DNA from: an uncultured Verrucomicrobiae bacterium
GTDB taxonomy: Bacteria; Verrucomicrobiota; Verrucomicrobiia; Limisphaerales; J093
Reading direction: 5' to 3'
Assembly (NCBI GenBank): GCA_937946835.1
Contig: CALFAV010000020.1
Span: 1 to 64,000, forward strand
DNA: 64,000 bases
Part shown: positions 19,608 through 33,742 of the stretch, in pieces
How positions within the stretch are numbered: position 1 is the stretch's first letter
Layout: each line of letters begins with the position of its first letter
The notes under the pieces: generated by a model
Database searches by the model: none
What the model saw: only the letters and a program-made list of their open reading frames with translations
What the model was told of the DNA's origin: nothing
Program-made: the position numbers and the translations under genes

Positions 19608-19637
19608 TTCCCATAACGCTTGCACCTCGCGCCCCTC

Positions 19638-20186
19638 ATGCGTAGCCAGTGGTTTGTCCTCCACACCCTTTCCGGCCAAGAAATGAAGGTTAAGGAAAGC
19701 ATTGAAAAACGCCTCAAAACTGAGGAGATGGGAGAGTACATCCACGAGGTGTTGGTCCCGATCGAAAAAGTGGCCGAGGTGCGCGGGGGAAAAAAAATAG
19801 TTACCAGTCGGAAACTTTATCCGGGTTATGTGTTCATTCACATGGTTTTACTGGATGAAAACCAGCGCTTGATTGAGAGACCTTGGTATTTTATTCGAGA
19901 AACCCCCGGGATCATCGGTTTTGTGGGTGGCGATCGCCCCACGCCAACGAGTCAGGAGGATATTGACCGGATCAAGGCGCAAATTTCGGAATCGGAGGAA
20001 ACTGAGCGGCCGAAGGTCAGCTTCGAGGTGGGAGAAACGGTTAAAATCAATGACGGACCTTTCCTCAACTTCAACGGGGTGATCGAGGAGATTGATCCGG
20101 ACCGGGGTAAAGTGAAGGTAACTGTAAACATTTTCGGTCGAAGCACGCCGGTGGAACTGGAATACTGGCAACTCGAAAAGGTATAA
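19638..20186 (+). CDS. nusG: Transcription termination/antitermination factor NusG
   Basis: A 182-aa protein from ATG 19638 (MRSQWFVLHTLSGQEMKVKESIEKR). The NGN domain contains KLYPGYVFIHMVLLDE and PGIIGFVGGDRPTP; the C-terminal KOW domain contains ETVKINDGPFLNFNGVIEEIDPDRGKVKV. NusG binds RNA polymerase to raise processivity and links it to Rho or the ribosome. The ORF track's TTG start at 19620 adds six residues that are not part of the family. The order secE-nusG-rplK is the standard one. Confidence 0.96.
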   Translation: MRSQWFVLHTLSGQEMKVKESIEKRLKTEEMGEYIHEVLVPIEKVAEVRGGKKIVTSRKLYPGYVFIHMVLLDENQRLIERPWYFIRETPGIIGFVGGDRPTPTSQEDIDRIKAQISESEETERPKVSFEVGETVKINDGPFLNFNGVIEEIDPDRGKVKVTVNIFGRSTPVELEYWQLEKV

Positions 20187-20239
20187 ACCAAGCCGTTAAA
20201 CTGCGATCAATTCCTTTTCAATTTCAACCTTGAACGTGT

Positions 20240-20665
20240 ATGGCAAAGAAGGTGGTCGGTCAGATCAAGTTGCAAATACCGGCGGGTCAAGCCAATCCGG
20301 CCCCCCCTGTTGGTCCCGCCCTGGGACAGCATGGCGTGAACATCATGGCTTTCTGCAAGGAGTTCAACGCCAAGACCAAAGACCAGGCCGGGATGATCGT
20401 GCCCGTGGTCATTACGGTTTATCAGGATAAGTCCTTTAGTTTCATCACCAAGTCCCCGCCGGCGGCAGTTCTGCTCAAGAAGGCGGCGGGCATTGCCGCC
20501 GGTTCGAAAACCCCGAACAAAGAAAAAGTGGGAAAGGTGACGCGCAAGCAGTTACTGGACATCGTCAAAATAAAACAGGCCGACCTCAATGCCACCAATG
20601 AAGAAGCGGCCGTGCGGGTCATCGCCGGCACGGCTCGGAGTATGGGCATTGAGGTGGTAAATTAA
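20240..20665 (+). CDS. rplK: Ribosomal protein uL11
   Basis: A 141-aa protein: [46 protein letters not shown] is the textbook L11 N-terminal domain, followed by the rRNA-binding C-terminal domain ([34 protein letters not shown]). It builds the GTPase-associated centre with 23S rRNA. It is in the operon with rplA, 48 nt downstream. Confidence 0.98.
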   Translation: MAKKVVGQIKLQIPAGQANPAPPVGPALGQHGVNIMAFCKEFNAKTKDQAGMIVPVVITVYQDKSFSFITKSPPAAVLLKKAAGIAAGSKTPNKEKVGKVTRKQLLDIVKIKQADLNATNEEAAVRVIAGTARSMGIEVVN

Positions 20666-20713
20666 CCCAATGCGGCGGGAGAGCCGATTGGTTCGTTAAA
20701 ACCGCGCCATCCC

Positions 20714-21418
20714 ATGCCCAAGAAACACAGCAAACGTTATCGCAAAGCACTCGGCTTGTTTGATGCCGGCAAAGTTTATCCGCTTTCGCAAGCGGTGGAT
20801 TTGTTGGTTTCATTTCCCCGAGCGCGTTTCAACGAAACCGTGGAACTGGCCCTGCGTTTGGGTGTGGATCCCAAGCAATCGGATCAGATGGTGCGGGGCA
20901 CCGTACCTCTTCCCCACGGGAGCGGCAAAGTGGTTCGTGTGGCGGTATTTGCCAAGCCGGGGGCCGCAGCCGATGCCGCCCGGGCTGCTGGGGCTGAGTT
21001 TGTGGGCTACGAAGATTTGATTAAAAAATGCCAGGAAGGTTGGGCCGAATTTGATGTAGCGGTTGCCACACCCGAAGCAATGACCGAAGTACGAAAACTC
21101 GGCAAGGTGCTTGGTCCCAAAGGCTTGATGCCAAACCCGAAGACCGGTACCGTGACCGAAGACACTGCGAAAGCGGTGCGCGAAGTCAAAGCCGGCCGTG
21201 TCGAATTCAAAATTGACAAGGCGGGGAACGTCCATGTGCCCATTGGTAAGTTATCGTTTACCCCCCAGCAACTGATCGAAAATGCCCAAGCTGTGATTGA
21301 CGCCGTGTTGCGTGCCCGTCCCGCCACCGTGCGGGGGACCTACATGCGTTCCTGTGTCCTGACCAGCACCATGAACCCGGGTATTCGGTTGGATGTCCGC
21401 ACCTTGACCAACCCCTAA
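20714..21418 (+). CDS. rplA: Ribosomal protein uL1
   Basis: A 234-aa protein with the L1 signature regions: KRYRKALGLFDAGKVYPLSQAVDLL near the start, GTVPLPHGSGKVVRVAVFAKPG, and KLGKVLGPKGLMPNPKTGTV. It forms the mobile L1 stalk and in many bacteria represses its own L11-L1 mRNA by mimicry of the rRNA site; no such site was verified here. rplJ starts 16 nt after the stop, so coupling is likely. Confidence 0.98.
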   Translation: MPKKHSKRYRKALGLFDAGKVYPLSQAVDLLVSFPRARFNETVELALRLGVDPKQSDQMVRGTVPLPHGSGKVVRVAVFAKPGAAADAARAAGAEFVGYEDLIKKCQEGWAEFDVAVATPEAMTEVRKLGKVLGPKGLMPNPKTGTVTEDTAKAVREVKAGRVEFKIDKAGNVHVPIGKLSFTPQQLIENAQAVIDAVLRARPATVRGTYMRSCVLTSTMNPGIRLDVRTLTNP

Positions 21419-21434
21419 TCGCTGAAAAATCGCC

Positions 21435-21947
21435 ATGCGACGCGAAAAGCAATTTCTGACCCAGGAATATCGGAGCCGGCTGAACGCCTCGCCGTTCTTC
21501 ATCGTGGTGGAATACAAGGGCCTAAACGTGGCTCAGTTCCGCGAGCTGCGGCACCGGCTCAGCAAGGCGGGAGCGGAAATTCACGTGGTGAAGAACACGG
21601 TTTTTCGGATTGCGGCGCGGGAGGCCGGGCTGCCCGATTTGGATGGCATGTTGGTGGGCCAGTTGGCGGTGGTGACCGGCCAGCGAGATGTCAGCGCAGC
21701 GGCCAAAGTCCTGAAAACTTTTCAGGCGGAGTTCGACAAACCCAAAATCCAATTTGGCTGCCTGGGCAATCAACGACTTGAGCGGGCAACCTTGCTTGCT
21801 CTGGCCGAGCTGCCTTCTCTGGAGGTGCTGCGTGGCCAATTGTTGGGTGTGCTCCAAGCACCCGCCGGCCGACTGGTCCGTCTGTTGCATACTCCGGCCA
21901 CTCAACTGGCTCGGGTGTTGCAAGCAAGAGTCGAAAAGGGTGCCTGA
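21435..21947 (+). CDS. rplJ: Ribosomal protein uL10
   Basis: A 170-aa protein with the L10 core: YRSRLNASPFFIVVEYKGLNVAQFRELRHRLSKAGAEIHVVKNTV. The C-terminal helix (LLGVLQAPAGRLVRLLHTPATQLARVLQARVEK) binds L7/L12 dimers to make the ribosomal stalk. It is followed by a 138-nt gap before rplL that contains a perfect palindrome. No separate long L10 leader exists because rplA ends 16 nt upstream. Confidence 0.96.
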   Translation: MRREKQFLTQEYRSRLNASPFFIVVEYKGLNVAQFRELRHRLSKAGAEIHVVKNTVFRIAAREAGLPDLDGMLVGQLAVVTGQRDVSAAAKVLKTFQAEFDKPKIQFGCLGNQRLERATLLALAELPSLEVLRGQLLGVLQAPAGRLVRLLHTPATQLARVLQARVEKGA

Positions 21948-22043
21948 GCCCGCGCAAGATTTCGCCGCCGTGCAACAACGGTGGTGAATACAAGAACAAA
22001 CCCAATCAGTAAATCGTCGGGCCCACAGGCCGTGGGTTGAAAG

Positions 22044-22061
22044 CCTTCGTGGCCACGAAGG
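22044..22061 (+). other. Perfect palindrome in the rplJ-rplL gap
   Basis: CCTTCGTGGCCACGAAGG, 24 nt upstream of the rplL ATG and just before its strong SD (GGAAAGG). As RNA it would form a 7-bp stem with a GGCC loop. A second small stem (CCCAC/GTGGG) lies directly upstream. It could be a processing or stability element that adjusts L12 dosage relative to L10. Confidence 0.4.
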
Positions 22062-22085
22062 ACGACGAGACGGAAAGGTAGAAAC

Positions 22086-22478
22086 ATGGCAGACATCGCA
22101 GCGTTGGTGGATCAGTTGAGCAAGCTCACGGTCTTGGAGACCGCCGAGCTGGTGAAGAAGCTGGAGGAAACCTGGGGCGTTACCGCCGCCGCGCCCGTGG
22201 CGGTAGCGGCGGTCGGCGCCCCTGCGACCGGAGCCCAGGCGGCGCCGGCCGAAGAAGCCAAGACCACTTTTGATGTCATCTTGGCGTCCGCCCCGGCCGA
22301 CAAGAAAATCGCGGTCATCAAAGCCGTTCGGGAAATCAAGGCCGGACTGGGCTTGGCCGAGGCCAAGAAATTGGTGGAAGAAGCGCCCAAGCCGGTGCTC
22401 GAGGGCGCCAGCAAGCAAGACGCTGAAGCGGCCAAGAAGAAACTGGAAGACGCCGGCGCCAAGGTGGAAATTAAATGA
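22086..22478 (+). CDS. rplL: Ribosomal protein bL12
   Basis: A 130-aa protein with the N-terminal dimerisation helix ([26 protein letters not shown]), an Ala-rich hinge (residues about 35-60) and the C-terminal factor-binding domain ([38 protein letters not shown]). A strong SD GGAAAGG lies 9 nt upstream, clearer than those of its neighbours; this fits the need for four or more copies per ribosome. Confidence 0.98.
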   Translation: MADIAALVDQLSKLTVLETAELVKKLEETWGVTAAAPVAVAAVGAPATGAQAAPAEEAKTTFDVILASAPADKKIAVIKAVREIKAGLGLAEAKKLVEEAPKPVLEGASKQDAEAAKKKLEDAGAKVEIK

Positions 22479-22492
22479 CGTCGTTGTTGGGG

Positions 22493-22521
22493 CGGGGAAC
22501 GGCCCAACCGGCCGTTCCCCG
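22493..22521 (+). terminator. Strong hairpin between rplL and rpoB, likely attenuator
   Basis: CGGGGAACGGCC-CAACC-GGCCGTTCCCCG, a perfect 12-bp stem starting 15 nt after the rplL stop. There is no T tract (GTGCTCAACCCC follows). This is the position of the classical rplL-rpoB partial attenuator, which lowers rpoBC expression relative to ribosomal protein genes; an RNase III-like processing stem is the alternative. Confidence 0.6.
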
Positions 22522-22676
22522 TGCTCAACCCCGTGGTTGATTCCGACCCATCAAGACATCCTCGCGGCCAACTCGATTTGGTTTTCCGCCGGAGCCGACT
22601 GTGGTGTTCACAGCCGGAAAGGAGGATTCTTGTCCGGACCGCAGCGGACCGTCCGTGAACCTGCGGTAAGTTGAAC

Positions 22677-26597
<3,921 letters not shown>

Positions 26598-26633
26598 TTC
26601 TGCCGCACCCGCAGCTTCCGCCCACGCACAGGT

Positions 26634-29600
26634 ATGAACACCAAAGAGACAACCCGCGAATTGCTCGGTCTCGACAAGGTGAACCAGGTGGAGTACGTGG
26701 CGATCAGCATCGCCTCGCCCGAAACCATCCGCTCCTGGTCCAAAGGGGAGGTCAAGAACCCCGAAACCATCAACTACCGCACCTTCAAACCGGAGAAGGG
26801 CGGGCTGTTCTGCGAACGCATCTTCGGCCCGGTCAAGGACTGGGAGTGCTCCTGCGGCAAGTACAAGCGCATCAAACACCGCGGCGTGGTCTGCGACCGC
26901 TGCGGGGTGGAGGTGACCCTGTCCCGGGTCCGGCGCGAGCGCATGGGGCACATTGACCTGGCCGTGCCGGTCTCGCACATCTGGTTCTTCAAGTGCATGC
27001 CCTCGCGCATCGGCCTGATGCTCGACATGACGGCCCGGGCGCTGGAACGGGTCATTTACTACGAGGATTACATGGTCGTGGACCCGGGCAACACGCCGCT
27101 GCAAAAGCACCAGTTGCTCAGCGAAAACGAGTATCGGGAGGCCCGGGAGACCTACGGCCCCGACGCTTTCGTCGCCAAGATGGGCGCCGAGGCGGTGCGG
27201 GACGCGCTCGCCCAGATTGACCTGCAGCAAAGCATCACCGAATTGCAGCAGGCCATGAGCGAGACCAAGAGCAAGCAAATCCGCAAGAAACTGGCCAAAC
27301 GGATCAAGCTTTTCCAGGGCTTCCTCCATTCCAAGACCCGTCCGGAGTGGATGATCCTGACCGTCCTGCCGGTCATTCCGCCGGACCTGCGCCCCTTGGT
27401 GCCCCTGGAAGGGGGGCGGTTTGCCACTTCCGATCTCAACGACCTGTACCGCCGCGTCATCAACCGGAACAACCGGTTGAAAAATCTGCTCCAGCTCAAG
27501 ACGCCCGAGGTCATCATCCGCAATGAAAAGCGCATGCTCCAGGAAGCGGTGGATGCGCTGTTCGACAACGGCCGCCACGGCCGGCCGGTGACCGGCGCGG
27601 GCAACCGCGCGCTCAAGTCCCTCTCCGACATGCTCAAGGGCAAGTCCGGGCGCTTCCGCCAGAATCTGCTCGGCAAGCGGGTGGACTACTCCGGCCGCTC
27701 GGTCATCGTCATTGGTCCCGAGTTGAAGGTCCACCAGTGCGGTCTGCCCAAGAAGATGGCCCTGGTGCTCTTCGAGCCCTTCATCATTCGCCGCCTCAAG
27801 GAAAAGGGCCTTGTCCACACGGTGCGCTCGGCCAAGAAACTCATCGAGCGCCAGACCACCGAGGTCTGGGATGTGCTGGAGGAGGTGACCAAGGGGCATC
27901 CGGTGCTCCTGAACCGGGCGCCCACCCTGCACCGGCTTTCCGTCCAAGCCTTCGAGCCGGTGCTCATCGAGGGCGAGGCCATTCGCATTCACCCGCTCGT
28001 CTGCACCGCTTACAACGCGGACTTCGACGGTGATCAGATGGCGGTCCATGTGCCGCTCTCGGTCGAGGCCCAGCTCGAGGCCCGCTTGCTGATGATGGCG
28101 CCCCTGAACCTCTTCAGCCCATCTTCGGGCCGCCCCATCATGACACCCACCCAGGACATCACCCTCGGGTGTTATTACCTGACCGCCGAGCCGCGCAAAC
28201 CCCGCAAGGAGGGCGAGCGGTTGCGGCTGTTTGGCAGCAAGGACGAAGTGCTCTTTGCCCACGCCGAGGGTGAACTCAAAACCCACGACCGCCTCCTGCT
28301 GGCCAATCCGGACCGGGGCCGGAAAACGATTTTCGGCGATCCCGACAAGGCCGTCATCGAAACCACTGTGGGCCGGGTCATCTTCAGTGAAATCTGGCCG
28401 CCGGAACTGGGCTTTTTCAACAAGGTGGCCGGCAAGCCGCAGCTTGGGGACATCATCTGGAGCTGCTACAAGCACTGCGGCCACGAAAAGACCATCCAGA
28501 GCCTCGACCGCCTCAAGGAGGTGGGGTTCCGCGAGGCCACCCGGGCGGGCGTGTCCATCGGCATCGAGGACATGATCATCCCGAAGGAGAAGGACCAGGA
28601 AATCAACCGGGCCTTCAAGGAAATCGCCGAGGTCGAAAAACAATACCGGCGCGGCATCATCACCCCCGGCGAGCGGTACAACAAGATCGTGGACATCTGG
28701 ACCCACTGCACGGACCAGATTGCCAACGTGATGATCCGCACCCTCGAGGCCAATCAGGGCAAGCGCGAGTACAACCCGCTTTATCTGATGGTGGACTCCG
28801 GGGCCCGCGGCAACAAGGCCCAGGTGCGCCAGCTGGCCGGTCTGCGCGGCCTCATGGCCAAACCCGACGGCTCGATCATCGAAAAACCCATTCTCGCCAA
28901 CTTCCGCGAGGGGCTCTCGGTGCTCGAGTACTTCATCTCCACTCACGGCGCCCGCAAGGGCCTGGCCGACACCGCCCTCAAGACCGCCGACTCCGGCTAC
29001 ATGACCCGCAAGCTCGTGGACGTGGCCCAGGATGTCATCATCCGCGAGGAGGACTGCGGCACCACCAACGGCATCTGGGTCAAGGCCATCGAGCAGGGCG
29101 AGGATGAAGTGGTCCGGCTGAGCGAGCGGATCATGGGCCGCTTTGCCTGCGATGACATCGTGGACCCGCACGACGCCACGCGGTTGCTGGTGCGCGCCAA
29201 CGAGTACATTGACGAGGCGAAGGCGCGCGAGATCGAAAACTCCGGCGTGGACCGCATCAAAATCCGTTCCGTCCTCACCTGCGAATCCAAACATGGGGTG
29301 TGCATCTACTGCTACGGCCTGAACCTGGCCACCGGTGCGCTCGCCAAGCTGGGCGAGGCGGTGGGCATCATCGCCGCCCAATCCATCGGCGAGCCGGGCA
29401 CCCAGTTGACGATGCGCACCTTTCACATCGGGGGCACCGCCTCGCAGGTCTTCAAGCTGCCGCAGATCAAGGCCAAGTTCGACGGCACGGTGCGTTACAA
29501 CGACATCCGCTACGTCCCCCTCCAGGACGGCAGCAACATCGTCCTGAACAAAAATGGCTCCGTGGCCATCGTGGATGGCCAGGGTCGGGAACTGGAAACC

Positions 29601-30785
29601 CACAACGTGGTCATCGGGGCCGTCATCTCCAAGCCCGACGGTGGCCGGGTCGCCAAGGGCGAGACCTTCGTGCAATGGGACCCGTACAATGTGCCGATCA
29701 TTTCGGAAAAAGCCGGGCGCATCCGGTTCCACGACATCATTGAAAACGTGACGATGAAATACGTGACCGATGAAACCACCGGCCAGGAGTCCATGGTGGT
29801 CATCGAGCACAAGGAGGACCTGCATCCGCAAATCCTGGTCGAAGACGAAAAGACCGGGACCCTCGCCAGTTATCCCATCCCTTCCGGGGCCCACATCACG
29901 GTCATCGAAGATGACCGGATTTTGCCCGGGGCGCTGCTGGCCAAGACCCCGCGGCGCACCGTCAAGACCAAGGACATCACCGGCGGTCTGCCGCGCGTGG
30001 CCGAATTGTTCGAGGCGCGCCGTCCAAAGGATGCCGCCGAGATCGCGCGGATCGCCGGCATTGTGGACTTCGGTCCCACCGTGCGGGGCAAGCGCTGCAT
30101 CATCATCCGCGATCCCCAGACCGGGCAGGAGGAGGAGCACCTCATCCCCATCGGCAAGCACGTCATCGTCTTCAAGGGCGACCGGGTGGACAAGGGCCAG
30201 CAGCTCACCGAGGGCTCGGTGGTCCCGCACGAGATTCTGGAGGTGAGCGGGGCGCAGGAATTGCAGGCCCGCCTGGTGAGCGAAATTCAGGAGGTGTACC
30301 GCCTGCAGGGGGTCACCATCAACGACAAGCACATCGAGATCATCATCCGCCAGATGCTGCGCAAGGTGCGCATCACCGATCCCGGCGACACCACCTTCCT
30401 CTGGGGCGAGCAGGTGGACAAGCTCGCGTTCGAGGAGGAGAACAAACGCGTCGAGGATAAAGGCGGCAAGGCGGCCGAGGCCCAGCCCGTGTTGTTGGGT
30501 ATCACCAAGGCCTCGCTGGAGACCGAAAGCTTCCTCAGCGCCGCCTCCTTCCAGGACACCACCCGCGTGCTCACCGAGGCGGCCACAATGGGCAAGGTGG
30601 ACTACCTGCGCGGCTTCAAGGAAAACGTCATCATGGGCCACATCATCCCGGCGGGCACCGGTTACGTGGCGCACCGCAACATCCGGGTCAAGCCCCTGGT
30701 GGAATTGCCCGTCGAGGAGGAGCCCGCGGCGGCTGAACCGGCAGAGCCCACCGATCTGCTGGCTGGCGAGGTCGCGCCAAGCTGA
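26634..30785 (+). CDS. rpoC: RNA polymerase subunit beta-prime
   Basis: A 1383-aa protein. The N-terminal zinc ribbon is [20 protein letters not shown]; the active-site Mg loop is [13 protein letters not shown]; the trigger-loop/bridge-helix region includes [25 protein letters not shown]; the second zinc site is CGTTNG...[13 protein letters not shown]. It lacks the large insertion of E. coli between trigger-loop halves as far as length suggests. A Glu/Ala/Pro-rich tail ends the protein. The operon closes here with an intrinsic terminator rather than continuing into rpsL-rpsG-fusA. Confidence 0.98.
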   Translation: MNTKETTRELLGLDKVNQVEYVAISIASPETIRSWSKGEVKNPETINYRTFKPEKGGLFCERIFGPVKDWECSCGKYKRIKHRGVVCDRCGVEVTLSRVRRERMGHIDLAVPVSHIWFFKCMPSRIGLMLDMTARALERVIYYEDYMVVDPGNTPLQKHQLLSENEYREARETYGPDAFVAKMGAEAVRDALAQIDLQQSITELQQAMSETKSKQIRKKLAKRIKLFQGFLHSKTRPEWMILTVLPVIPPDLRPLVPLEGGRFATSDLNDLYRRVINRNNRLKNLLQLKTPEVIIRNEKRMLQEAVDALFDNGRHGRPVTGAGNRALKSLSDMLKGKSGRFRQNLLGKRVDYSGRSVIVIGPELKVHQCGLPKKMALVLFEPFIIRRLKEKGLVHTVRSAKKLIERQTTEVWDVLEEVTKGHPVLLNRAPTLHRLSVQAFEPVLIEGEAIRIHPLVCTAYNADFDGDQMAVHVPLSVEAQLEARLLMMAPLNLFSPSSGRPIMTPTQDITLGCYYLTAEPRKPRKEGERLRLFGSKDEVLFAHAEGELKTHDRLLLANPDRGRKTIFGDPDKAVIETTVGRVIFSEIWPPELGFFNKVAGKPQLGDIIWSCYKHCGHEKTIQSLDRLKEVGFREATRAGVSIGIEDMIIPKEKDQEINRAFKEIAEVEKQYRRGIITPGERYNKIVDIWTHCTDQIANVMIRTLEANQGKREYNPLYLMVDSGARGNKAQVRQLAGLRGLMAKPDGSIIEKPILANFREGLSVLEYFISTHGARKGLADTALKTADSGYMTRKLVDVAQDVIIREEDCGTTNGIWVKAIEQGEDEVVRLSERIMGRFACDDIVDPHDATRLLVRANEYIDEAKAREIENSGVDRIKIRSVLTCESKHGVCIYCYGLNLATGALAKLGEAVGIIAAQSIGEPGTQLTMRTFHIGGTASQVFKLPQIKAKFDGTVRYNDIRYVPLQDGSNIVLNKNGSVAIVDGQGRELETHNVVIGAVISKPDGGRVAKGETFVQWDPYNVPIISEKAGRIRFHDIIENVTMKYVTDETTGQESMVVIEHKEDLHPQILVEDEKTGTLASYPIPSGAHITVIEDDRILPGALLAKTPRRTVKTKDITGGLPRVAELFEARRPKDAAEIARIAGIVDFGPTVRGKRCIIIRDPQTGQEEEHLIPIGKHVIVFKGDRVDKGQQLTEGSVVPHEILEVSGAQELQARLVSEIQEVYRLQGVTINDKHIEIIIRQMLRKVRITDPGDTTFLWGEQVDKLAFEEENKRVEDKGGKAAEAQPVLLGITKASLETESFLSAASFQDTTRVLTEAATMGKVDYLRGFKENVIMGHIIPAGTGYVAHRNIRVKPLVELPVEEEPAAAEPAEPTDLLAGEVAPS

Positions 30786-30808
30786 TCGCGACGGTCGAAA
30801 CTCTTCCC

Positions 30809-30834
30809 AAGCCGGCCTCTTGGCCGGCTTTTTT
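30809..30834 (+). terminator. Rho-independent terminator of the rpoBC operon
   Basis: AAGCCGGCC-TCTT-GGCCGGCTT followed by TTTTATTTT, starting 23 nt after the rpoC stop. Nine-bp stem, tetraloop and U tract make a textbook terminator. Confidence 0.92.
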
Positions 30835-30923
30835 ATTTTCGGCCTAGCCGACACCGAAAGCCAGGGTTCGTGGGCAGGGAAGCTCGCCGCACGAAATGCT
30901 TCTGTGCCGACAGCGGAGGGGAA

Positions 30924-31275
30924 TGGTGGAGGCGAGGGGAGTCGAACCCCTGTCCCTGAAACGCGCCCCAGTCGCGACTACATGCTTAGCCGGAGGTTCG
31001 TCTCGGCTGCGGGAACGCCCCCCGGCGTGCTTCCCCGCAACCCAGTCGGCATGAAATTTGTCGGGCGGTCCCGCGCCGACCCCGGCACCGCCTCTGCCTG
31101 CTGTGGCGTTCAGCCGGCGTAGCAGGCGTCCACCGGTGAACGTCGCGGCAGTTTAGGCCGCGAGAGCCAACTCTTCGTTAGCAGTTTTGGTTGATGCGAT
31201 GTTTTACGAGGCCCACGCATCGTCCTCGGCATGCCGCTTCTGGCACACATCCCAGGTCGAAACCGGTGCGCCCCC
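30924..31275 (-). ncRNA. ssrA: Transfer-messenger RNA (tmRNA)
   Basis: The 3' end reads GGGGTTCGACTCCCCTCGCCTCCACCA and the 5' end GGGGGCGCACCGGTTTCGAC, pairing as a 7-bp acceptor (one G-U). This is the universal tRNA-like half of tmRNA, about 352 nt. Internally GCTAACGAAGAGTTGGCTCTCGCGGCCTAA encodes a tag ending ANEELALAA; reading from the likely GCA resume codon gives ASTKTANEELALAA. Pseudoknot-rich sequence follows the tag stop. It rescues stalled ribosomes with SmpB and marks nascent chains for degradation. It lies opposite and downstream of rpoC. The 3' and 5' ends are sure; the resume codon is an inference. Confidence 0.95.
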
Positions 31276-31287
31276 GAAGCTGATTTA

Positions 31288-31316
31288 ACAATGGACACGG
31301 GCAATCTCGCCGTCAA
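31288..31316 (-). promoter_or_regulatory. Probable ssrA promoter
   Basis: On the minus strand TTGACG, 17 nt, CATTGT, ending 12 nt before the mature tmRNA 5' end. A near-consensus -35 with a degenerate -10 parallels the promoter seen before tRNA-Thr. Confidence 0.45.
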
Positions 31317-31347
31317 GTCCCCAGATTGGCCGGGTGGGCCGACCAAC

Positions 31348-31376
31348 AAAAAAACCGGCCGCTCGTGGCGGCCGGT
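31348..31376 (-). terminator. Rho-independent terminator of the PEP-CTERM gene
   Basis: On the minus strand ACCGGCCGC-CACGA-GCGGCCGGT followed by TTTTTTTG, 27 nt after the stop of the PEP-CTERM protein. Nine-bp stem plus U tract. Confidence 0.9.
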
Positions 31377-31402
31377 CGGAAGGAAGGCCATTCACCCCGG
31401 AT

Positions 31403-32491
31403 TCAACGGCGTCGCCCCAACCACAAGGCCAAGCCGCCCAATCCGAGCAGGGCCAGCGGGGCCGGCTCCGGGATGACCTGAAACGCCATGATGCCGTTGT
31501 TCGGGCTGACGACGAACAACAGCGAACCGTCCGGCGAAAAGTCCAGATTGCCCACGCCGTTGCCGTTGGCGTTTTGCGTGGGCAGCGGCTCGGAGTCAAT
31601 CGGGTCAAACGTGCCGCCATCCACAAACTGGGAAGCGTCGTAGAGGTTCACCCGCTGTTCCCCGACGGTGGAGCGGAAGGTCAGGGTGGCCAGGAGATTG
31701 TTGGCGGGGCTAAAGGCGTTCGGCCCCGTGGTGCCTGCGATGGGATTCAAGGTGTAGGTTTCCACCTGAGCCCCGGTGCCGGCAAACGGGTCGTAGTTGA
31801 TGCGGCGCAGCGTGTTGTTCTGGTCGGCGTAAATCCAGAAGCCGGAGCCGAAGGACAGGCCCAGCCGCATGTCGCCGTCACCAACCCCGCTGACGACGAT
31901 TCCCTGGGCGTCGAAGGTGTCTCCATCATCAAACGAAGCCAGGTGGGCCAGGATGTTGTCGAAATTGCCCGAGGTTCCTCCCGCGGTAGCGATTACTTCA
32001 ATCATAGCGCTGGAGGTGCGGACGCGGAGGGTGTCTCCGAAGCGATACGTACCGCCGGCGGGGTCCCCGTTGTAAACCAGCCGGGGAGCCGAAGCCTCCG
32101 AGGCCCACTGGTACACCTTGAACGGGTTGGTGCTGGAACTGACGGTCAGGTTGGCAGCGTAGATCTGCCCGTTGTCTCCCACGTCAATCATGTTGATGGG
32201 GAAAGTGCCGCCAGACACCCCGGTCAGGTCCATCGTGCCCACATAGCCGCCGGTGGCGGCATCCAGCACAATAATTTTGGGACTTTCGTTCCGGCTCACC
32301 ACCAGCACGTGCCCGGTGAAGGGGTTGTAGGCCAGCCCGCGCTCGGTGTGGGAGCCGGCGCCGCCCAAGGTCACCCCGGGAGCCAGCGTGGTGCCCGGGG
32401 CAATGTTCCACAGGGGCTCCAGCGCGGGCTGCCCCAGCGCGATGCCACCGGCGCTCAAGACCAACAAGGGAAGGACTTGCTTGGGATTCAT
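31403..32491 (-). CDS. PEP-CTERM sorting-signal surface protein
   Basis: A 362-aa protein from ATG 32491 (MNPKQVLPLLVLSAGGIALGQ, a signal peptide). The body consists of beta-propeller-like stretches (HVLVVSRNESPKIIVLDAATGGYVGTMDL, NGVGNLDFSPDGSLLFVVSPNNG). It ends VIPEPAPLALLGLGGLALWLGRRR: a PEP motif, a hydrophobic helix and a basic tail, the signal recognised by exosortase for outer-surface anchoring. The biological role is unknown. No exosortase gene is in the window. It has its own strong terminator. Confidence 0.88.
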   Translation of the reverse strand: MNPKQVLPLLVLSAGGIALGQPALEPLWNIAPGTTLAPGVTLGGAGSHTERGLAYNPFTGHVLVVSRNESPKIIVLDAATGGYVGTMDLTGVSGGTFPINMIDVGDNGQIYAANLTVSSSTNPFKVYQWASEASAPRLVYNGDPAGGTYRFGDTLRVRTSSAMIEVIATAGGTSGNFDNILAHLASFDDGDTFDAQGIVVSGVGDGDMRLGLSFGSGFWIYADQNNTLRRINYDPFAGTGAQVETYTLNPIAGTTGPNAFSPANNLLATLTFRSTVGEQRVNLYDASQFVDGGTFDPIDSEPLPTQNANGNGVGNLDFSPDGSLLFVVSPNNGIMAFQVIPEPAPLALLGLGGLALWLGRRR

Positions 32492-32672
32492 AAAACCGCG
32501 GCTAGGAAATTCGCAGTTGGTTCGGGCGTCAACCCTTTTTTTGCTGTGGAGCCTGATTTTTACACTCGCCGCAGGGCAGGACAACCAACGGGGACTGATG
32601 GCCCGGCGCAAAGCTGTGGGAGGTGCAGGAAGCCCGGACGCCGGCCGTCGTTACCGCCCGGTGTACCCCGGT

Positions 32673-32706
32673 CTGGTCGTGAACCCACCGCCACCGGCAC
32701 GACCAG
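32673..32706 (-). other. Stem-loop after the sugar isomerase gene
   Basis: CTGGTCGTG and CACGACCAG (9 bp) with a 16-nt GC-rich loop, beginning 14 nt beyond the stop of the minus-strand isomerase. No U tract follows, so it is either a 3'-end stabilising stem or a weak Rho-type end. Confidence 0.4.
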
Positions 32707-32719
32707 GTCCGGCCGGGTC

Positions 32720-33619
32720 TCAGCATCCGAACACTTGGCGTACGAATTCCCGGCTGCGGCGGTGGTTTTCTTCCACGCTGCGGGTGACGCGCGTGCCTTC
32801 TTCCAGGGCCAGCTCAACGGCGTACACCGGCGCCAGTTGCCGCTCGCGGGCGAACCGGGCGATTTCCACGTAGTCAATGTCGCCGGTGTCGAGGTCTTCC
32901 CACCAGACCCCGTTGCGGCTTTGGCGCAGGTGCCAGGAAACCACGCGCTCCCCGTAGGCGCGCAGGGCCTCGAGGGGCGGCAGACCGCCGCGGTACATCC
33001 AGTGGACGTCAATGTTGAAGCCCACCACCTCGGCCGGGGTGTGGCGGAAGTTGAAGTGAAATTCCCGGGCCTGCTCGGCCAGTTCCGGGGTGTGGTGGTG
33101 GATGCCCAGCTTCAGCCCCAGGGCGTTCAAGCCCTGCCCCAGCTCGGTCAGCGCCGCCGCCTGGCGCTCAAGCTCGGCCTCGGTCTTGGCGCGGCCGATC
33201 GGGTCCGGATTGCAGTTGAGGATGCGGAAGCCCGCCTCGCGCGCCGCTTGCGCGGCCCGGAGCAGGCGCTGAACGACCTCTCCGGCCTTTTCGTCGTGGA
33301 GCCGCCCGCCCGTGTAAAGGGTCACGGGCTGAAGGCCGTTGGCGCGGAGGCGCTCGGCGAAGCGCCCGTTGGCTTCCGGCCGGTCCACGTCCAGAAACCC
33401 TTCGGCGAAGTCATAGCCCGCCTCCCGCAACGCGGAGAGCACCTCGTCCAGATGCTCGTTGAGATTTTTGCCCGCGCGCTGGTAGTACTGGCCCCAGCCG
33501 TAGAGCTGCGAGCCCACCAGCGGCCGGGGGGCAGGCGCCCCGGCCCGGGCGGCCGCGGCCAGGGCCGTGGACACGCCGGTGGTGAGACGGCGCAGGAAGT
33601 CCCGTCGGGAGGTTGCCAT
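32720..33619 (-). CDS. Tat-exported sugar phosphate isomerase/epimerase-like protein
   Basis: A 299-aa protein with a clear Tat leader MATSRRDFLRRLTTGVSTALAAAARAG. The xylose-isomerase-like TIM barrel includes YDFAEGFLDVDRPE, LKLGIHHHTPELAE, VGFNIDVHWMYRGG and YAVELALEEGTR, where His/Asp/Glu side chains could bind a divalent metal. It belongs to the same broad superfamily as the protein at 6819-7763 but is clearly a different subfamily. The substrate is probably a sugar or cyclitol. Start and leader agree well. Confidence 0.82.
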   Translation of the reverse strand: MATSRRDFLRRLTTGVSTALAAAARAGAPAPRPLVGSQLYGWGQYYQRAGKNLNEHLDEVLSALREAGYDFAEGFLDVDRPEANGRFAERLRANGLQPVTLYTGGRLHDEKAGEVVQRLLRAAQAAREAGFRILNCNPDPIGRAKTEAELERQAAALTELGQGLNALGLKLGIHHHTPELAEQAREFHFNFRHTPAEVVGFNIDVHWMYRGGLPPLEALRAYGERVVSWHLRQSRNGVWWEDLDTGDIDYVEIARFARERQLAPVYAVELALEEGTRVTRSVEENHRRSREFVRQVFGC

Positions 33620-33742
33620 GCGCTCGGCCTACCACGAAGCCGCCGCGCCGGCAACCCGCAACCCCCCGCCGGCCCGCGCGGCGCCCGGCCCCGGGAAAAC
33701 AGTTGTCAGCGGCCGGCCGCTTCGTAGCCTGCACGGCAGCGG

